Positions 9,785 through 19,548 of a stretch of DNA of 64,000 bases are shown here, one piece after another (position 1 is the first letter of the stretch; each line of letters opens with the position of its first letter). The notes under the pieces are model-generated. The model did not search any database and was not told the origin of the DNA. It was given only the letters and a program-made list of their open reading frames with translations. Made by a program: the position numbers and the translations under genes. The stretch is from Bernardetia sp963719525. Lineage in GTDB: Bacteria > Bacteroidota > Bacteroidia > Cytophagales > Bernardetiaceae. Where the stretch lies: contig CAVRCG010000004.1 in the NCBI GenBank assembly GCA_963719525.1, positions 3,720,001 to 3,784,000 of the forward strand. Reading direction: 5' to 3'.

Positions 9785-12431
9785 ATGACAGCTAAAGAAG
9801 TACGCCAAACCTTTCTCAATTTTTTCGAAAGAAAAACAGCATTTAATTGTTGATTCTGCTCCTCTTATTCCAAAAGGCGATACGACGCTGATGTTTATCA
9901 ATTCTGGAATGGCACAGTTTAAAGACTATTTTTTAGGAAATGGAAATCCTCCTTCCAAACGAATTGCAGATACCCAAAAATGTCTTCGTGTTTCTGGAAA
10001 GCACAACGATTTGGACGATGTAGGAATTGATACCTATCACCATACATTTTTCGAAATGTTGGGAAACTGGTCTTTTGGAGATTATTTCAAAAAAGAAGCC
10101 TTAGAATGGGCGTGGGAACTCTTGACAGAAGTCTATAAACTACCAAAAGAGCGTTTGTATGTAACTGTTTTTGAGGGAGATAAAGAAGATAAATTAGGTT
10201 TGGATACAGAAAGCTATCAAATTTGGAAACAGATTTTGGGAGGAGAAAGTCAGATTTTGTACGGAAATAAAAAGGATAATTTTTGGGAAATGGGCGATGT
10301 AGGTCCTTGTGGTCCTTGTTCGGAAATTCATATTGATTTGCGTACCGATGCAGAGCGAAAAGAAACCGAAGGAAAAACATTGGTAAATGCAGACCATCCA
10401 CAGGTTATTGAAATTTGGAATAATGTGTTTATGGAATTTGAGCGTAAAGCAAACAAATCACTTGTCAAACTTCCTGCACAACACGTAGATACAGGAATGG
10501 GTTTTGAGCGTTTGGTTCGTGCTATCGAAGGCAAACAATCAAATTATGATACCGATGTTTTTACTCCTCTTATCAAAATGGTGGAGGCGATTAGTGGCGT
10601 TTCGTATGGTGTAAATGAAAAAACAGATATTGCTATTCGTGTAATTTCCGACCATATTCGTGCGATTGCTTTTGTTATTGCAGACGGACAATTGCCATCG
10701 AACAACAAACAAGGGTATGTAGTTCGTCGTATTTTGCGTCGTGCTGTTCGTTATGGTTATACGTATTTGGATTTGAAAGAACCGTTTTTGTTTCAATTAG
10801 TGCATATTTTGGCAGAACAGTTTGATGATACTTTCCCAGAGTTAGATGCTCAAAAAGATTTTGTAGCAAGAGTAGTAAAAGAAGAAGAAAATTCATTCTT
10901 GCGTACTTTAGAAAATGGAATTAAGCGTTTTGAGGAAGTAAAGAACAGAACGAAGGGAAATATAATTGAAGGAAAAGAAGTCTTTGAATTATATGATACC
11001 TTTGGTTTTCCAGATGATTTGACCGACTTAATGGCAAGAGAAGCAGGAATGAGAATCAATACAGTAGGTTTTAAGAAGGCATTGGGCGAACAGAAAAAAC
11101 GTTCACAAAAAGATGCTTCTTCTGAAAAATCAGATTGGCATGAAATACAAACAGATGAAAGTGTACATGTTGATTTCTTGGGTTACGATACACTTCAAGC
11201 AAAAGCAAAGATTGTAAAATGGAGAGAAATTACGCAAAAAGGAAAAACATTGTATCAAATCGTTCTTGACCAAACTCCTTTTTATGCCGAAAGTGGCGGA
11301 CAGGTTGGAGATAGAGGATATATTCAGAATATAGATTCAGAAGGAAATAACGGAGAAAAAATCAGCATTATTGATACTCAAAAAGAAAATGATATGATTG
11401 TTCATATCACAAAAAAATTACCTTCTGACTTTAAGGCAAATTATGAAGCTATTGTAAACGAAAACTTACGACGTTCGACAGAAAATAATCACTCTGCAAC
11501 TCACCTTTTACATGCCGCTCTACGACAAGTTTTGGGAACTCACGTACAACAGCGAGGTTCTTTAGTTTCTGAAGATATTTTGCGTTTTGATTTTTCGCAT
11601 TTTTCTAAAATGACTGATGAAGAAATTGAGAAAGTAGAAACTATCGTCAATCAAAAGATTAGAGAAAATATTGAGCTTCAAGAAATGCGAAATGTTCCTA
11701 TCGAAGAAGCAAAGGAAATGGGTGCAATGGCTCTTTTTGGCGAAAAATATGGTAATTCGGTTCGTGTAGTTATGTTTGATAAAGATTATTCGGTTGAGCT
11801 TTGTGGAGGAACGCACGTCTGGGCAACAGGAAAAATTGGTTTCTTCAAGATTATAACAGAGGGTTCGGTGGCTTCTGGTATTCGTCGTTTGGAAGCTCTA
11901 ACTGGAGAAAAAGCATACAATTGGATTCAAGAACAAAACAAACTTGTCAAAGAAATTCGTTCAATTGTAAAAGGGAACAAAAATCTAAAAGATGACGTAA
12001 ATACACTTGTTGAACAAAATGCAGTATTGCAAAAACAGATTGAAGAGTTTCAACAAAAGGAAGCAAAGAATATTAAAAAGCATCTTTTGACAGAAGTAAA
12101 AAATGAAAATGGAATAAATATTTTGATTCAAAAAATTTCTATTCCGTCGGCTGATGCACTTAAAAATCTTAGTTTCAAACTCAAAAATGAAGTAGAAAAT
12201 CTTTTCGCTGTCTTGGCTGCTGATATTGAAGGCAAACCACAAATAGCCGTTACTATTTCGCCAGAATTAGTACAAGAAAGAAATTTGAATGCTGGAAAAA
12301 TTGTGAAAGATTTAGCCAAAAATATCAAAGGAGGAGGAGGTGGACAGCCTTTCTTTGCTACGGCAGGAGGAAGTGATTTGTCTGGATTAGATAAAGTAGT
12401 TGAAGAGGCTTTTGAGGTTTTGTATAAATAA
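9785..12431 (+). CDS. alaS: Alanyl-tRNA synthetase, frameshifted near the N-terminus
   Basis: This is a full-length alanyl-tRNA synthetase, about 880 residues, charging tRNA-Ala. The start at 9785 gives MTAKEVRQTFLNFFE, the canonical N-terminus. The reading then breaks in the run GAAAAAC at about 9831-9836. Dropping one A gives ...RKQHLIVDSAPLIPKGDTTLMFINSGMAQFKDYF in the frame that continues to 12431. Seen downstream are the class II aminoacylation core (FEMLGNWSFGDYFK, VGPCGPCSEIH), the editing domain (HSATHLLHAALR, CGGTHV) and the C-terminal DHHA1-type GGGGGQPFFATAGG. The gene is essential, so a homopolymer sequencing error is the most likely reason for the break. Confidence 0.92.
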
Positions 12432-12434
12432 GGT

Positions 12435-12530
12435 GCAATTACGAATTAAAAATTACGAATTACGAATGTAATTTATTGATTGTCGTAAATCAAAAATAGT
12501 AGTTTATTTAATTTGCGTTCCTAAGTAGCT
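12435..12530. repeat. Dispersed AATTACG-type composite repeat, copy 1
   Basis: Block 1 is a degenerate run of the heptamer-like word AATTACG (CAATTACGAATTAAAAATTA and onward). After about 40 bp comes block 2 (near AGTAGTTTATTTAATTTG). The same two blocks in the same order occur at 20,133 and 54,348. It lies just after alaS. Confidence 0.55.
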
Positions 12531-12562
12531 GATAGCTTCCAAGCTGTCGTGAAAATATATTT

Positions 12563-12604
12563 AAAGCAACATTTTTAGTCTAACTGGAAATGTTGCTTTT
12601 TTTA
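12563..12604 (+). terminator. Rho-independent terminator
   Basis: A 12-bp stem AAAGCAACATTT / AAATGTTGCTTT closes a 13-nt loop and is followed by a T-run. It probably ends the alaS transcript. Confidence 0.7.
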
Positions 12605-12673
12605 TTTGAATCCAATTTTATAAACTTTGAGAGTCCTTTCAGAAGGCTGTCAATAGTTCTTTTTACAAATTTT

Positions 12674-12715
12674 TATATTTTCCTTATCTTTATAAAAGAA
12701 AATACAAAAATTAAT
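12674..12715 (+). promoter_or_regulatory. Duplicated upstream sequence, copy 1 (putative promoter)
   Basis: A 42-bp segment beginning TATATTTTCCTTATCTTTAT recurs nearly unchanged at 13,157-13,199. Each copy lies in front of a small gene. TATCTTTA resembles the TAnnTTTG -7 box. Confidence 0.5.
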
Positions 12716-12727
12716 AATCTAAAAAAA

Positions 12728-13153
12728 ATGAAAATAGACAAGGTACATGTTTGTATTATCCTCTTTGCATTGTTTATAATTGGAGCTACTTATCATTTTG
12801 AGAGAGATAATTATAATGTACGAAACAGTCCTCAAATGTATTGTTATAGTCATATTAGAGGAACATTAAATCCAGCTTTTCTAGTAAAAAGTGAAAGTCA
12901 GATAGATAAATTACTTCTGTTCTATAAAGAAGTAGAAGACACAACTGTTAAAGCCTATTTATCATCTGATGCAGTAATATTACCTCAATTTGATCCTGTC
13001 TATGTTTTGAGATATTTAAGAGATTCTACTATTGCAGAAGTTTATAGTTATTACAAATATGGAAAAATATATAATGGAAATACAAGAGGTTTTGTAACTG
13101 TAAAAACTCTACATGCAGCTCCTCCTTCTGCTCCTATTAATATTGAAGAATAA
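12728..13153 (+). CDS. Small single-pass membrane or exported hypothetical protein
   Basis: I do not recognise this 141-residue protein. The ATG at 12728 was chosen over farther upstream in-frame codons because it gives a normal N-terminal hydrophobic segment (VHVCIILFALFIIGATY). It also places the gene just after the putative promoter. After the membrane anchor or uncleaved signal comes a mixed domain with ILPQFDPVYVLRYLRDSTIAEVYSYYKYGKIY and a Pro/Ala-rich tail. No Cys pairs or catalytic motif stand out. The next small gene follows after a copy of the same upstream sequence. Confidence 0.55.
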   Translation: MKIDKVHVCIILFALFIIGATYHFERDNYNVRNSPQMYCYSHIRGTLNPAFLVKSESQIDKLLLFYKEVEDTTVKAYLSSDAVILPQFDPVYVLRYLRDSTIAEVYSYYKYGKIYNGNTRGFVTVKTLHAAPPSAPINIEE

Positions 13154-13156
13154 AAA

Positions 13157-13199
13157 TATATTTTCCTTATCTTTATTCAAAGAAAATACAAAAATTAAT
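13157..13199 (+). promoter_or_regulatory. Duplicated upstream sequence, copy 2 (putative promoter)
   Basis: This is a 43-bp near-copy of 12,674-12,715, starting 4 bp after the previous stop codon and ending 23 bp before the next ATG. Differences are a TA/TTC indel in the centre. It probably drives the small gene and the ABC transporter genes. Confidence 0.5.
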
Positions 13200-13222
13200 C
13201 AGCCGATTAAAAATAGAGGAAA

Positions 13223-13351
13223 ATGAATAATTATCAAATTGAATTGACAGAGGAACAAGAAAAAATATTACTTCCTTTATTGGAAACTTTAAATATAAAG
13301 TTTAGAAAAATAGAAGACGATGAAGACAAAGCAAATAAGAAAAAAATGTAA
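13223..13351 (+). CDS. Small charged protein, 42 residues
   Basis: A short ORF starts at ATG 13223 with a purine-rich AGAGGA 5-10 bases upstream, which is unusual here and supports translation. The product begins MNNYQIELTEEQEKILLPLL and ends in an acidic then lysine-rich tail. It has one amphipathic helix and no membrane segment. It lies 24 bp upstream of the ABC ATPase and probably shares its transcript. Function unknown; it could be a small regulator of the transporter, but nothing shows that directly. Confidence 0.5.
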   Translation: MNNYQIELTEEQEKILLPLLETLNIKFRKIEDDEDKANKKKM

Positions 13352-13375
13352 TTTTTAAGGCGACAGGTGAATAAT

Positions 13376-14233
13376 ATGAAAATAGAAAATTTACATTTCC
13401 AATACGGAAAAACATCAATTCTAAAAAATATAAATCTTTCTTTCGAAGAGGGAAAAATATATGGATTAATTGGAGCAAATGGAGCGGGAAAAACGACACT
13501 TCTTTCTATTCTTTCAGGAATATTCAAAAAATACAGAGGAGAAATTACAGGAATTGAAAAAACGGGATTACTTATTCAAGGAACAAACCTGTACGAAGAA
13601 GCAACAGGCATTGAAAATCTAAAACTCTTTTGTAAAGAACGAAAGATAGAATTTAGTCAGATTGATTATGTTTTGGGTTTGGTAGGAATTGATGAAGAAA
13701 ACCGAAATAAAAAGGTAAAAAACTGTTCGCAAGGTTTCAAACAAAGGTTATCCATTGCTAGAAGTTTCCTAACAGATTCAAATTTAGTTATTTTAGATGA
13801 GCCATTTACTGCCGTAGATTTGCCTACCATTCAGATTTTGAAAAAGGCAATAAAGGAATATGTAAGCCAAAACAATAAAACAATTATTATTTCTTCTCAT
13901 CAACTTCGTGAAATTGAAGAACTGATAAATATTGGGATAATTATAGATAATGGTGAGATAAAAAATATTTTTGATTTTGATGAGAGAAAAGCAAACACAA
14001 CTAATTCCACTCTTTTTATTACGACTTTAGAAACTGAAAAATGGATTTCTATTTTTGAAAATACAGAGCTACAATTAGAAAGTTTTTCGGAAGGATTGAA
14101 AATTAATTTTACAGAAAATTATCCTAGTTGGAAGATTATACAAATAGCCTCTCAAAATAATCTAAATTGGATTAGAATAGAAACTCGTGAACCTTTAGAA
14201 AATATTTTTCATAATCAATTATTAAATCTGTAA
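13376..14233 (+). CDS. ABC transporter ATP-binding protein
   Basis: The protein has about 285 residues with a complete ABC ATPase core: Walker A GANGAGKTTL, a signature variant CSQGFKQRLSIARSFL in place of LSGGQ, Walker B LVILDEPF and H-loop IISSHQL. A GTG nine bases upstream (13367) is an alternative start. The C-terminal 90 residues are an extra domain, as in exporters of the CcmA/NatA type. It ends 2 bp before the permease gene, so the two form a transporter operon that probably exports a small molecule or affects the envelope. The substrate cannot be told. Confidence 0.88.
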   Translation: MKIENLHFQYGKTSILKNINLSFEEGKIYGLIGANGAGKTTLLSILSGIFKKYRGEITGIEKTGLLIQGTNLYEEATGIENLKLFCKERKIEFSQIDYVLGLVGIDEENRNKKVKNCSQGFKQRLSIARSFLTDSNLVILDEPFTAVDLPTIQILKKAIKEYVSQNNKTIIISSHQLREIEELINIGIIIDNGEIKNIFDFDERKANTTNSTLFITTLETEKWISIFENTELQLESFSEGLKINFTENYPSWKIIQIASQNNLNWIRIETREPLENIFHNQLLNL

Positions 14234-14235
14234 AA

Positions 14236-14955
14236 GTGAAAAATAATATCTTATTAGAACTCAAAAAATACGACTTAAAAAGTCTTTACAAAATAACATT
14301 CGGATTCGCTTTTATTCCTTTTTCCTTTACTTGTATTTTCATTTTTACTAAAATGGAAAGACTGGTAATAGACGGAATAACGTTAGACTATTTTTCTCAA
14401 AATAATACTGGAGCTTGGGCAGCTTTACTGTACCCTTTTTTTGCTATTATATTTATTCAATTACTCATTGAAGTAGAAAAAAAGACTAATTCACTACTCT
14501 ATTATAAAGCCTACAAAAAGAACTGGATTAGTTTTATAAATAAGAAAGTAGCTATTGCTTTTGTGTTTTTGCTTATTCTGACTCTGCTAAATATAATTAC
14601 GAATACTATAATTTTGTATTTCGCTGATTATTATATTCAAGACAAAGAATTTGAAGCCGTTTTATTAGATGCAATAAAAACATTTTGTCTTGCTCCTCTT
14701 TCTCTTATTCCTGTTCTCTATTTTCACTCTTTATTAGTCTATTTTTTTAGTAATAGTTATATCAGTTTTGCACTGGGTTTGATTTTTATTATTGTAGGAA
14801 TTCCACTCGTAAATGTTGGTGATTTTTATTATGATGTGTATGTCAATGGAATAGCTATTTCAAGAGAATCTTCACCAACCTTTTTTCTGGTCGCTTGGGG
14901 AATAGTTGTGATTATAGTTTCTACTTTAGGCTCTAATCTAGTTTTGAAAAGATAA
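14236..14955 (+). CDS. ABC transporter permease-like membrane protein
   Basis: The protein has 239 residues and starts with GTG two bases after the ATPase stop, typical of translational coupling. It has about six hydrophobic helices (near residues 20-40, 58-75, 100-125, 150-170, 178-195 and 215-235), with no soluble domain. This layout matches ABC-2-like permeases, although no sequence motif is decisive. With the upstream ATPase it should form a homodimeric exporter. A strong hairpin terminator follows. Confidence 0.75.
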   Translation: MKNNILLELKKYDLKSLYKITFGFAFIPFSFTCIFIFTKMERLVIDGITLDYFSQNNTGAWAALLYPFFAIIFIQLLIEVEKKTNSLLYYKAYKKNWISFINKKVAIAFVFLLILTLLNIITNTIILYFADYYIQDKEFEAVLLDAIKTFCLAPLSLIPVLYFHSLLVYFFSNSYISFALGLIFIIVGIPLVNVGDFYYDVYVNGIAISRESSPTFFLVAWGIVVIIVSTLGSNLVLKR

Positions 14956-14991
14956 TTCCAATTAAAATACAAAAACAATAAAATACAAGCA

Positions 14992-15030
14992 CAAAAAAAG
15001 CAACTCTTTTTCAAAAGTTGCTTTTTTTGT
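14992..15030. terminator. Hairpin terminator, usable on both strands
   Basis: The stem AAAAAAAGCAACT...AGTTGCTTTTTTT has A-runs on one side and T-runs on the other. It separates the plus-strand transporter operon from the minus-strand RRM gene. Confidence 0.8.
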
Positions 15031-15133
15031 GTTGTCAATGTAGAGTTTACATTGTGCTAAACATATATTGATTCGATTAAGAACAGGGTTAGTACGAAAC
15101 CAAAACTATTGATAACTAATCAATCTGTTTTGT

Positions 15134-15430
15134 TTAGTAGTCACGACGACCACCGCCGCCACCGCCGAAGTTTCCACCACCTCTGTCTTCTCTAGGAATG
15201 GCTTTCTTAACTTGGATCTCACGATCTTTAAGTTCGATACCGTTCAATTCTTCGATAGCTGCTTCGCCATCTTCGTCTGATTCCATTTCAACGAAACCAA
15301 AACCTCTTGAACGACGTGTTTCACGGTCTGTGATAATTTTAGTAGATGTAACAACACCTAATTCTGAAAATACAGCCTCTAATTCTTCTTCTGTGATAGA
15401 ATAAGGCAAGTTTGATACGTAAAGATTCAT
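15134..15430 (-). CDS. RRM-domain RNA-binding protein, Gly-rich tail
   Basis: The 98-residue protein is a single RNA recognition motif. RNP2 is LYVSNLPYS at residues 3-11 and RNP1 is RSRGFGFVEM at about residues 40-49. A short GGGNFGGGGGGRRDY tail follows. This matches the bacterial Rbp family related to cyanobacterial cold-inducible glycine-rich RNA-binding proteins. It presumably binds single-stranded RNA in the cytoplasm. A TATCTTTG box lies about 60 bp upstream of the ATG, leaving a fairly long leader that could carry thermoregulation, though this is not shown. Confidence 0.92.
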   Translation of the reverse strand: MNLYVSNLPYSITEEELEAVFSELGVVTSTKIITDRETRRSRGFGFVEMESDEDGEAAIEELNGIELKDREIQVKKAIPREDRGGGNFGGGGGGRRDY

Positions 15431-15490
15431 AAAACTAATTAACTGAGATAAAAACTAATAAAATGAAGGACATAAGTTGTTCCTTCAATA

Positions 15491-15498
15491 CAAAGATA
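15491..15498 (-). promoter_or_regulatory. Putative -7 box for the RRM gene
   Basis: Read on the minus strand this is TATCTTTG, an exact TAnnTTTG match, 61-68 bp upstream of the start codon. Confidence 0.5.
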
Positions 15499-15555
15499 AG
15501 AACTAATTATTAGAAAACTACTATTTCTATTAAAAATAAATTATTTATTTTCTCA

Positions 15556-18500
15556 TTACTCCAACAAAGACAAATACGCTTTATTTTTATCATTCAGAAT
15601 CTTAAAATAGGCTAGAGAAGTCAAATGCTGGATTTGTTCTTTTGTTAGTCCATATAATTCTGCTATAAGTAAATCATTTTCGGCTTGTAGCTTGTCTTTT
15701 TGTTTTTGATTGGTCGGAATGTCTGACTTTTGAACCTTGAAGTTTACTTTTTCCTTCAATTCTTCCAAATTTGTGTTATTAGCAAGATTAAGCAAAAGTG
15801 AATTTTTGATAAGCTGCTGATAAATCTTATTTTCTGAAAGTTTTTTGTCAGTTGGTTGTGGAATCGGAAGACGCATCAAAATTGATTTTACTACGTTAAT
15901 ATCAACCATAAAACGAATTATAAAATCAACAACCATACTATTAAAGATAGCTTGAACAAACAAAACTCGCTCTGAAGGGATTTCATCGATTACTACTTTT
16001 CCATTTTCAAACGCATATTTTTTGGCAATATGTCCAAACATTGAATGTCCGAAGGTATGATTTGAAGGAATAATTCCAGTAATTAATGTTCTTGAATCTG
16101 TATTTCTTGCTATTCCTCTATACATTAATCTAGGAAAGGATTTATCAAAAACTACAAACTGTTCTAGCTCTTTTTCTTCATTCAATCCTAAAAAACTAAT
16201 TACGCTTTTCTTCTTTGTAGAAAGTATTTTTTCTAATGGAATATATTCATAAATATCGCTTACTAATCTACTCGTTTCTGTTTTGATAAGTTTTGCTTCA
16301 AATTCCTCTTTTTTTATCCAATAATTAGGCTGCGCTAAGTTATTTCTGTATTGATGAATCATTTTTCCCTCATACAAAATCATTTCGTCTTTCTGTTCTT
16401 GAAACAAATCCCTATCACTTGTCATATTTAGTTCATTTCTAAAATCAATATAATCTGGATTAATTACATCAAAACGCTGATAAGCATTCCTAATTATATC
16501 CAAATCTTTCTGGTCTTTGATTTCGAAAAGTGCATGATGAAATGGCGAAAGTGCATAAATATCTTCATACGGATATTGCAAAATTCCTTTTTTACCATCG
16601 TAGGTTTCTGTTTTGTAAAGAATTTCTGTGTCAGTTTGCATAAAACGAACGGGCAGCGTTTTACGTCTTTGCGATTCAATATTGATGCTTCTGTCAAATT
16701 GAGTAATTTGAAAAATGGCAAATTTATAGCTTCTATGAACATCGGGAAAAATCTCTTTTCTATTTTCAAATTGATAGAAAAACTCTAATTGATAATTCTC
16801 AAAAATATGTTTCCGTAGGTTTGTCGATGAATCTTCATAAATCCAAGTCGACGGAGTAATGTAAGTAAGCGTTCCGTTTTTGGTTAGCAAATCCAAATTT
16901 TGTTCGATAAAGAAACGAAATAAATTACCTTTTCCACCTGCATTATAAGGATAATAATTTTTGCAATATTCATTTCCACTAATTCTGAATGACTTTTTTG
17001 TATCATATTCATTCTGAATACCTTTATAATCTAAAACAGTCTGTCGAACTTCCTTTTTTTCTTGACTTTTCATTGTACGATACGAACTTCTCCACATAGA
17101 GAAAAAATCAGAATCACTAAATTCCATTACGTCCCAAGGTGGATTTCCGATAATTAAATCAAAACCTCTGTGTCCATTTTGAAATACTTCGGCAAAACTA
17201 ATTTCATAATTAAAGAAACTAAACTTTTCGGCTGTTTTCTCAATTCGTTCTACCAAAGGAACGTCTTTTCTATTATATATTTTTTCTTCAAAATCAATTA
17301 AAGTAGCATTAAGTAACTTTAACTCTTTTTCTGCTTCCATTTTATCCTCAAAAATAAAAGGAACAAAACGCTTATAGGTATGAAAGTTCATAGCCAAATC
17401 AAGTTGATTCAATGAAGGTTCTAATTTTTTGTAGATTTCTTTTGACTGTTTTACTTCTTCTGGTGTGGTGTCTTTTAGGTTAGAAAGCTCTGATAATTCT
17501 TCAATAATTTTGGCTACCTTACTCTTAAAAGTATCTGCAAACAAATTATTATCGGTCTGCAAACTTTTATATAACTCTTCTTTTCTTGCACCAATAAGTG
17601 CATTTCCTTGTTTGATATGATGTTCAATAAAACTAAGAGGCGTTCCGAAAATAAATGTATCTAACCAAAGAGAAAGACGAGTGAGTTCGATAGCAAATTC
17701 ATTCAAATCTACTCCAAAAATATTTTTTTTGAGAAGAATTCTTTTGAGTAGTGTCAGTTCGTCTATTTCATGTTTTTTATCTGGCAAAATTTCATATAGA
17801 TTTTGCAAGATAATTTCCTTTTCAGTTTCTAAGCTTTGTTTTAGTTTCTTATCACTTTCGTTATCTATCCGTTTTAGAGCTTCACTCGTCAAAACATCTA
17901 ATGTTGCAATCAAAAAATGACCACTTCCACAAGCATTATCCATTAAACGCAAATCTAAAATACTACTACTATTTTTAATTTCTTTACCATTATTTTTAAG
18001 CAGTTTTTGAATAGATTCTTCTGCCATAAAATGCGTAATGTCTTGTGGTGTATAATAAGAAGCTGTTGTTTTTCGGTTTCCAGACTGATTAGAAAGATAA
18101 AGCTCGTCATTTTTATATAAGCGTTCTTCCAAGATTTTTATTTTTTTATCTTTCTTATAATTTTGATAATCATAACTATCAAAATAGCCTTCTTTTTCTG
18201 TTTTGCCGTCCAAAAAAGTCAGATAATACGTTCCTTCAAAAGCCTGTCTAAATTCAGATTCTAAAAGTCCTTCATAAATATTTCCTAGATGAGTAACGGA
18301 AAGCGTTTTGTAATCTCTAAAAGGTTTAAACAAACCTTCATTTTTGTGATAGAGTACCAAACTCAAAATTTGCTCTAAATCTTGATTAGTTAAGACGAGA
18401 GAAAGTTTTAATAATGGAGCTTTATTTTCTGCAAAAAGACCACCATTGAGAAGTGGCATTTCTAAGTCAATATTTCCATAATTGAGATAATCAAAAAGTA

Positions 18501-19500
18501 ATTTTAAAGCATTCCAACCTTGATGTTTTTTCTGTTTCTCTTTATATTCTTCACTTTCTAAAAGAAATAAAATAGAACGTAAAGAGTAATCTTTATAGTT
18601 ATTAGTTGCTTCAAATAAAAGTGAACCAAATTTACTTTCAAAATAAGCTATAAAAAGCATTCGGAAACCAAAAACAAGCGAGTTGGCATAAATTTCTTTG
18701 ATAGAATATTGGTCGCCATAACGAGCAAAAAGACGCTGTCCGATAGTTTCAATAATAGAATCTTTACCATAGATAAGCTCTTTAAGGTCTTTTTCTACTT
18801 CTAATATGTATTCTTGATTCAGCTCTGAAAAAGTTTTTTCTTTTATAGCAATTCCTCTCTGTTTGTTGTAGAGCTTGAGTATTTGTTCTTTGTGAAAATT
18901 ATAATAAAAATACTGAAACGCTCTATAATCATCGTTTTGAATAATCCATTCAATATCAATTTCAAAATAAATTTTGTCTTGCTTTGGATTTGTAATATCA
19001 TAAAAACGCCATTTTTTGCCATTGGTAAGAAAACCATAATTAATTCTCAAATCCGATTGATAACGTAAAAGCTGAAAATGTGGATTTTTAGTTGTGGTTT
19101 CTCTGTTGTCTAAACGAACTTTATATGCCTTAGATTCACAAAGTGCTAAAATATTTTTTACACTAGATTTATCTTCCTTATAACTTTCATTTTTGGTGTC
19201 TTCATTTTCAAAAAGTGCAAAATCAGGTATATGCGTTTTGCCAAAGACTTTTTTGGTAACTTGATAGGTAAATGTATAACCAATTTCTGCCAAAATAGGC
19301 TGCACAAATTCAACTTCTAATTGAGCTTCCGAAAGAATAGAAATATCTAATTTGTTGTAAAGAATTTTGATATTCTCAAATGCTTTTTGACAATCTTCTT
19401 TATGGTCTTTATCAAAAAAGTCTTGCATTTCATATTCTAAAAAATATGAATTGTAGTAAGTGTTATCTGTAAATTGTGCGAAATATTCTGTATTATTCAT
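15556..19500 (-). CDS. Type IIG restriction-modification protein (Eco57I/MmeI-like)
   Basis: The protein has about 1314 residues, combining nuclease and N6-adenine methyltransferase in one chain. ATG 19500 was chosen; the frame can be extended six codons to a TTG. The N-terminal PD-(D/E)xK signature is PD at residues 92-93 and ESK at 122-124, followed by HFQLLRYQ and NGKKWRFY, as in HsdR-like N-terminal nucleases. Methylase motif I is DNACGSGHF (about residue 523) and motif IV is IGNPPWDV (about 783). The C-terminal region is probably the target-recognition part. It should cleave and methylate an unknown site. It stands alone with its own promoter-like box and has no separate S subunit, helicase or BREX/DISARM neighbour. 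It is unbroken over nearly 4 kb. Confidence 0.88.
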   Translation of the reverse strand: MNNTEYFAQFTDNTYYNSYFLEYEMQDFFDKDHKEDCQKAFENIKILYNKLDISILSEAQLEVEFVQPILAEIGYTFTYQVTKKVFGKTHIPDFALFENEDTKNESYKEDKSSVKNILALCESKAYKVRLDNRETTTKNPHFQLLRYQSDLRINYGFLTNGKKWRFYDITNPKQDKIYFEIDIEWIIQNDDYRAFQYFYYNFHKEQILKLYNKQRGIAIKEKTFSELNQEYILEVEKDLKELIYGKDSIIETIGQRLFARYGDQYSIKEIYANSLVFGFRMLFIAYFESKFGSLLFEATNNYKDYSLRSILFLLESEEYKEKQKKHQGWNALKLLFDYLNYGNIDLEMPLLNGGLFAENKAPLLKLSLVLTNQDLEQILSLVLYHKNEGLFKPFRDYKTLSVTHLGNIYEGLLESEFRQAFEGTYYLTFLDGKTEKEGYFDSYDYQNYKKDKKIKILEERLYKNDELYLSNQSGNRKTTASYYTPQDITHFMAEESIQKLLKNNGKEIKNSSSILDLRLMDNACGSGHFLIATLDVLTSEALKRIDNESDKKLKQSLETEKEIILQNLYEILPDKKHEIDELTLLKRILLKKNIFGVDLNEFAIELTRLSLWLDTFIFGTPLSFIEHHIKQGNALIGARKEELYKSLQTDNNLFADTFKSKVAKIIEELSELSNLKDTTPEEVKQSKEIYKKLEPSLNQLDLAMNFHTYKRFVPFIFEDKMEAEKELKLLNATLIDFEEKIYNRKDVPLVERIEKTAEKFSFFNYEISFAEVFQNGHRGFDLIIGNPPWDVMEFSDSDFFSMWRSSYRTMKSQEKKEVRQTVLDYKGIQNEYDTKKSFRISGNEYCKNYYPYNAGGKGNLFRFFIEQNLDLLTKNGTLTYITPSTWIYEDSSTNLRKHIFENYQLEFFYQFENRKEIFPDVHRSYKFAIFQITQFDRSINIESQRRKTLPVRFMQTDTEILYKTETYDGKKGILQYPYEDIYALSPFHHALFEIKDQKDLDIIRNAYQRFDVINPDYIDFRNELNMTSDRDLFQEQKDEMILYEGKMIHQYRNNLAQPNYWIKKEEFEAKLIKTETSRLVSDIYEYIPLEKILSTKKKSVISFLGLNEEKELEQFVVFDKSFPRLMYRGIARNTDSRTLITGIIPSNHTFGHSMFGHIAKKYAFENGKVVIDEIPSERVLFVQAIFNSMVVDFIIRFMVDINVVKSILMRLPIPQPTDKKLSENKIYQQLIKNSLLLNLANNTNLEELKEKVNFKVQKSDIPTNQKQKDKLQAENDLLIAELYGLTKEQIQHLTSLAYFKILNDKNKAYLSLLE

Positions 19501-19540
19501 TTTATGTATATCAATCAAATCCTTTTTGTTAGAATAGATT

Positions 19541-19548
19541 CAAAGATA
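19541..19548 (-). promoter_or_regulatory. Putative -7 box for the restriction-modification gene
   Basis: Minus-strand TATCTTTG matches TAnnTTTG and lies about 41 bp upstream of the chosen ATG. Confidence 0.5.

Noticed and set aside
15556..19500. BREX-type PglX methyltransferase and a defence island
   Set aside because: The N-terminal PD...ESK nuclease and lack of brxA/B/C, pglZ or helicase neighbours favour a stand-alone type IIG enzyme.
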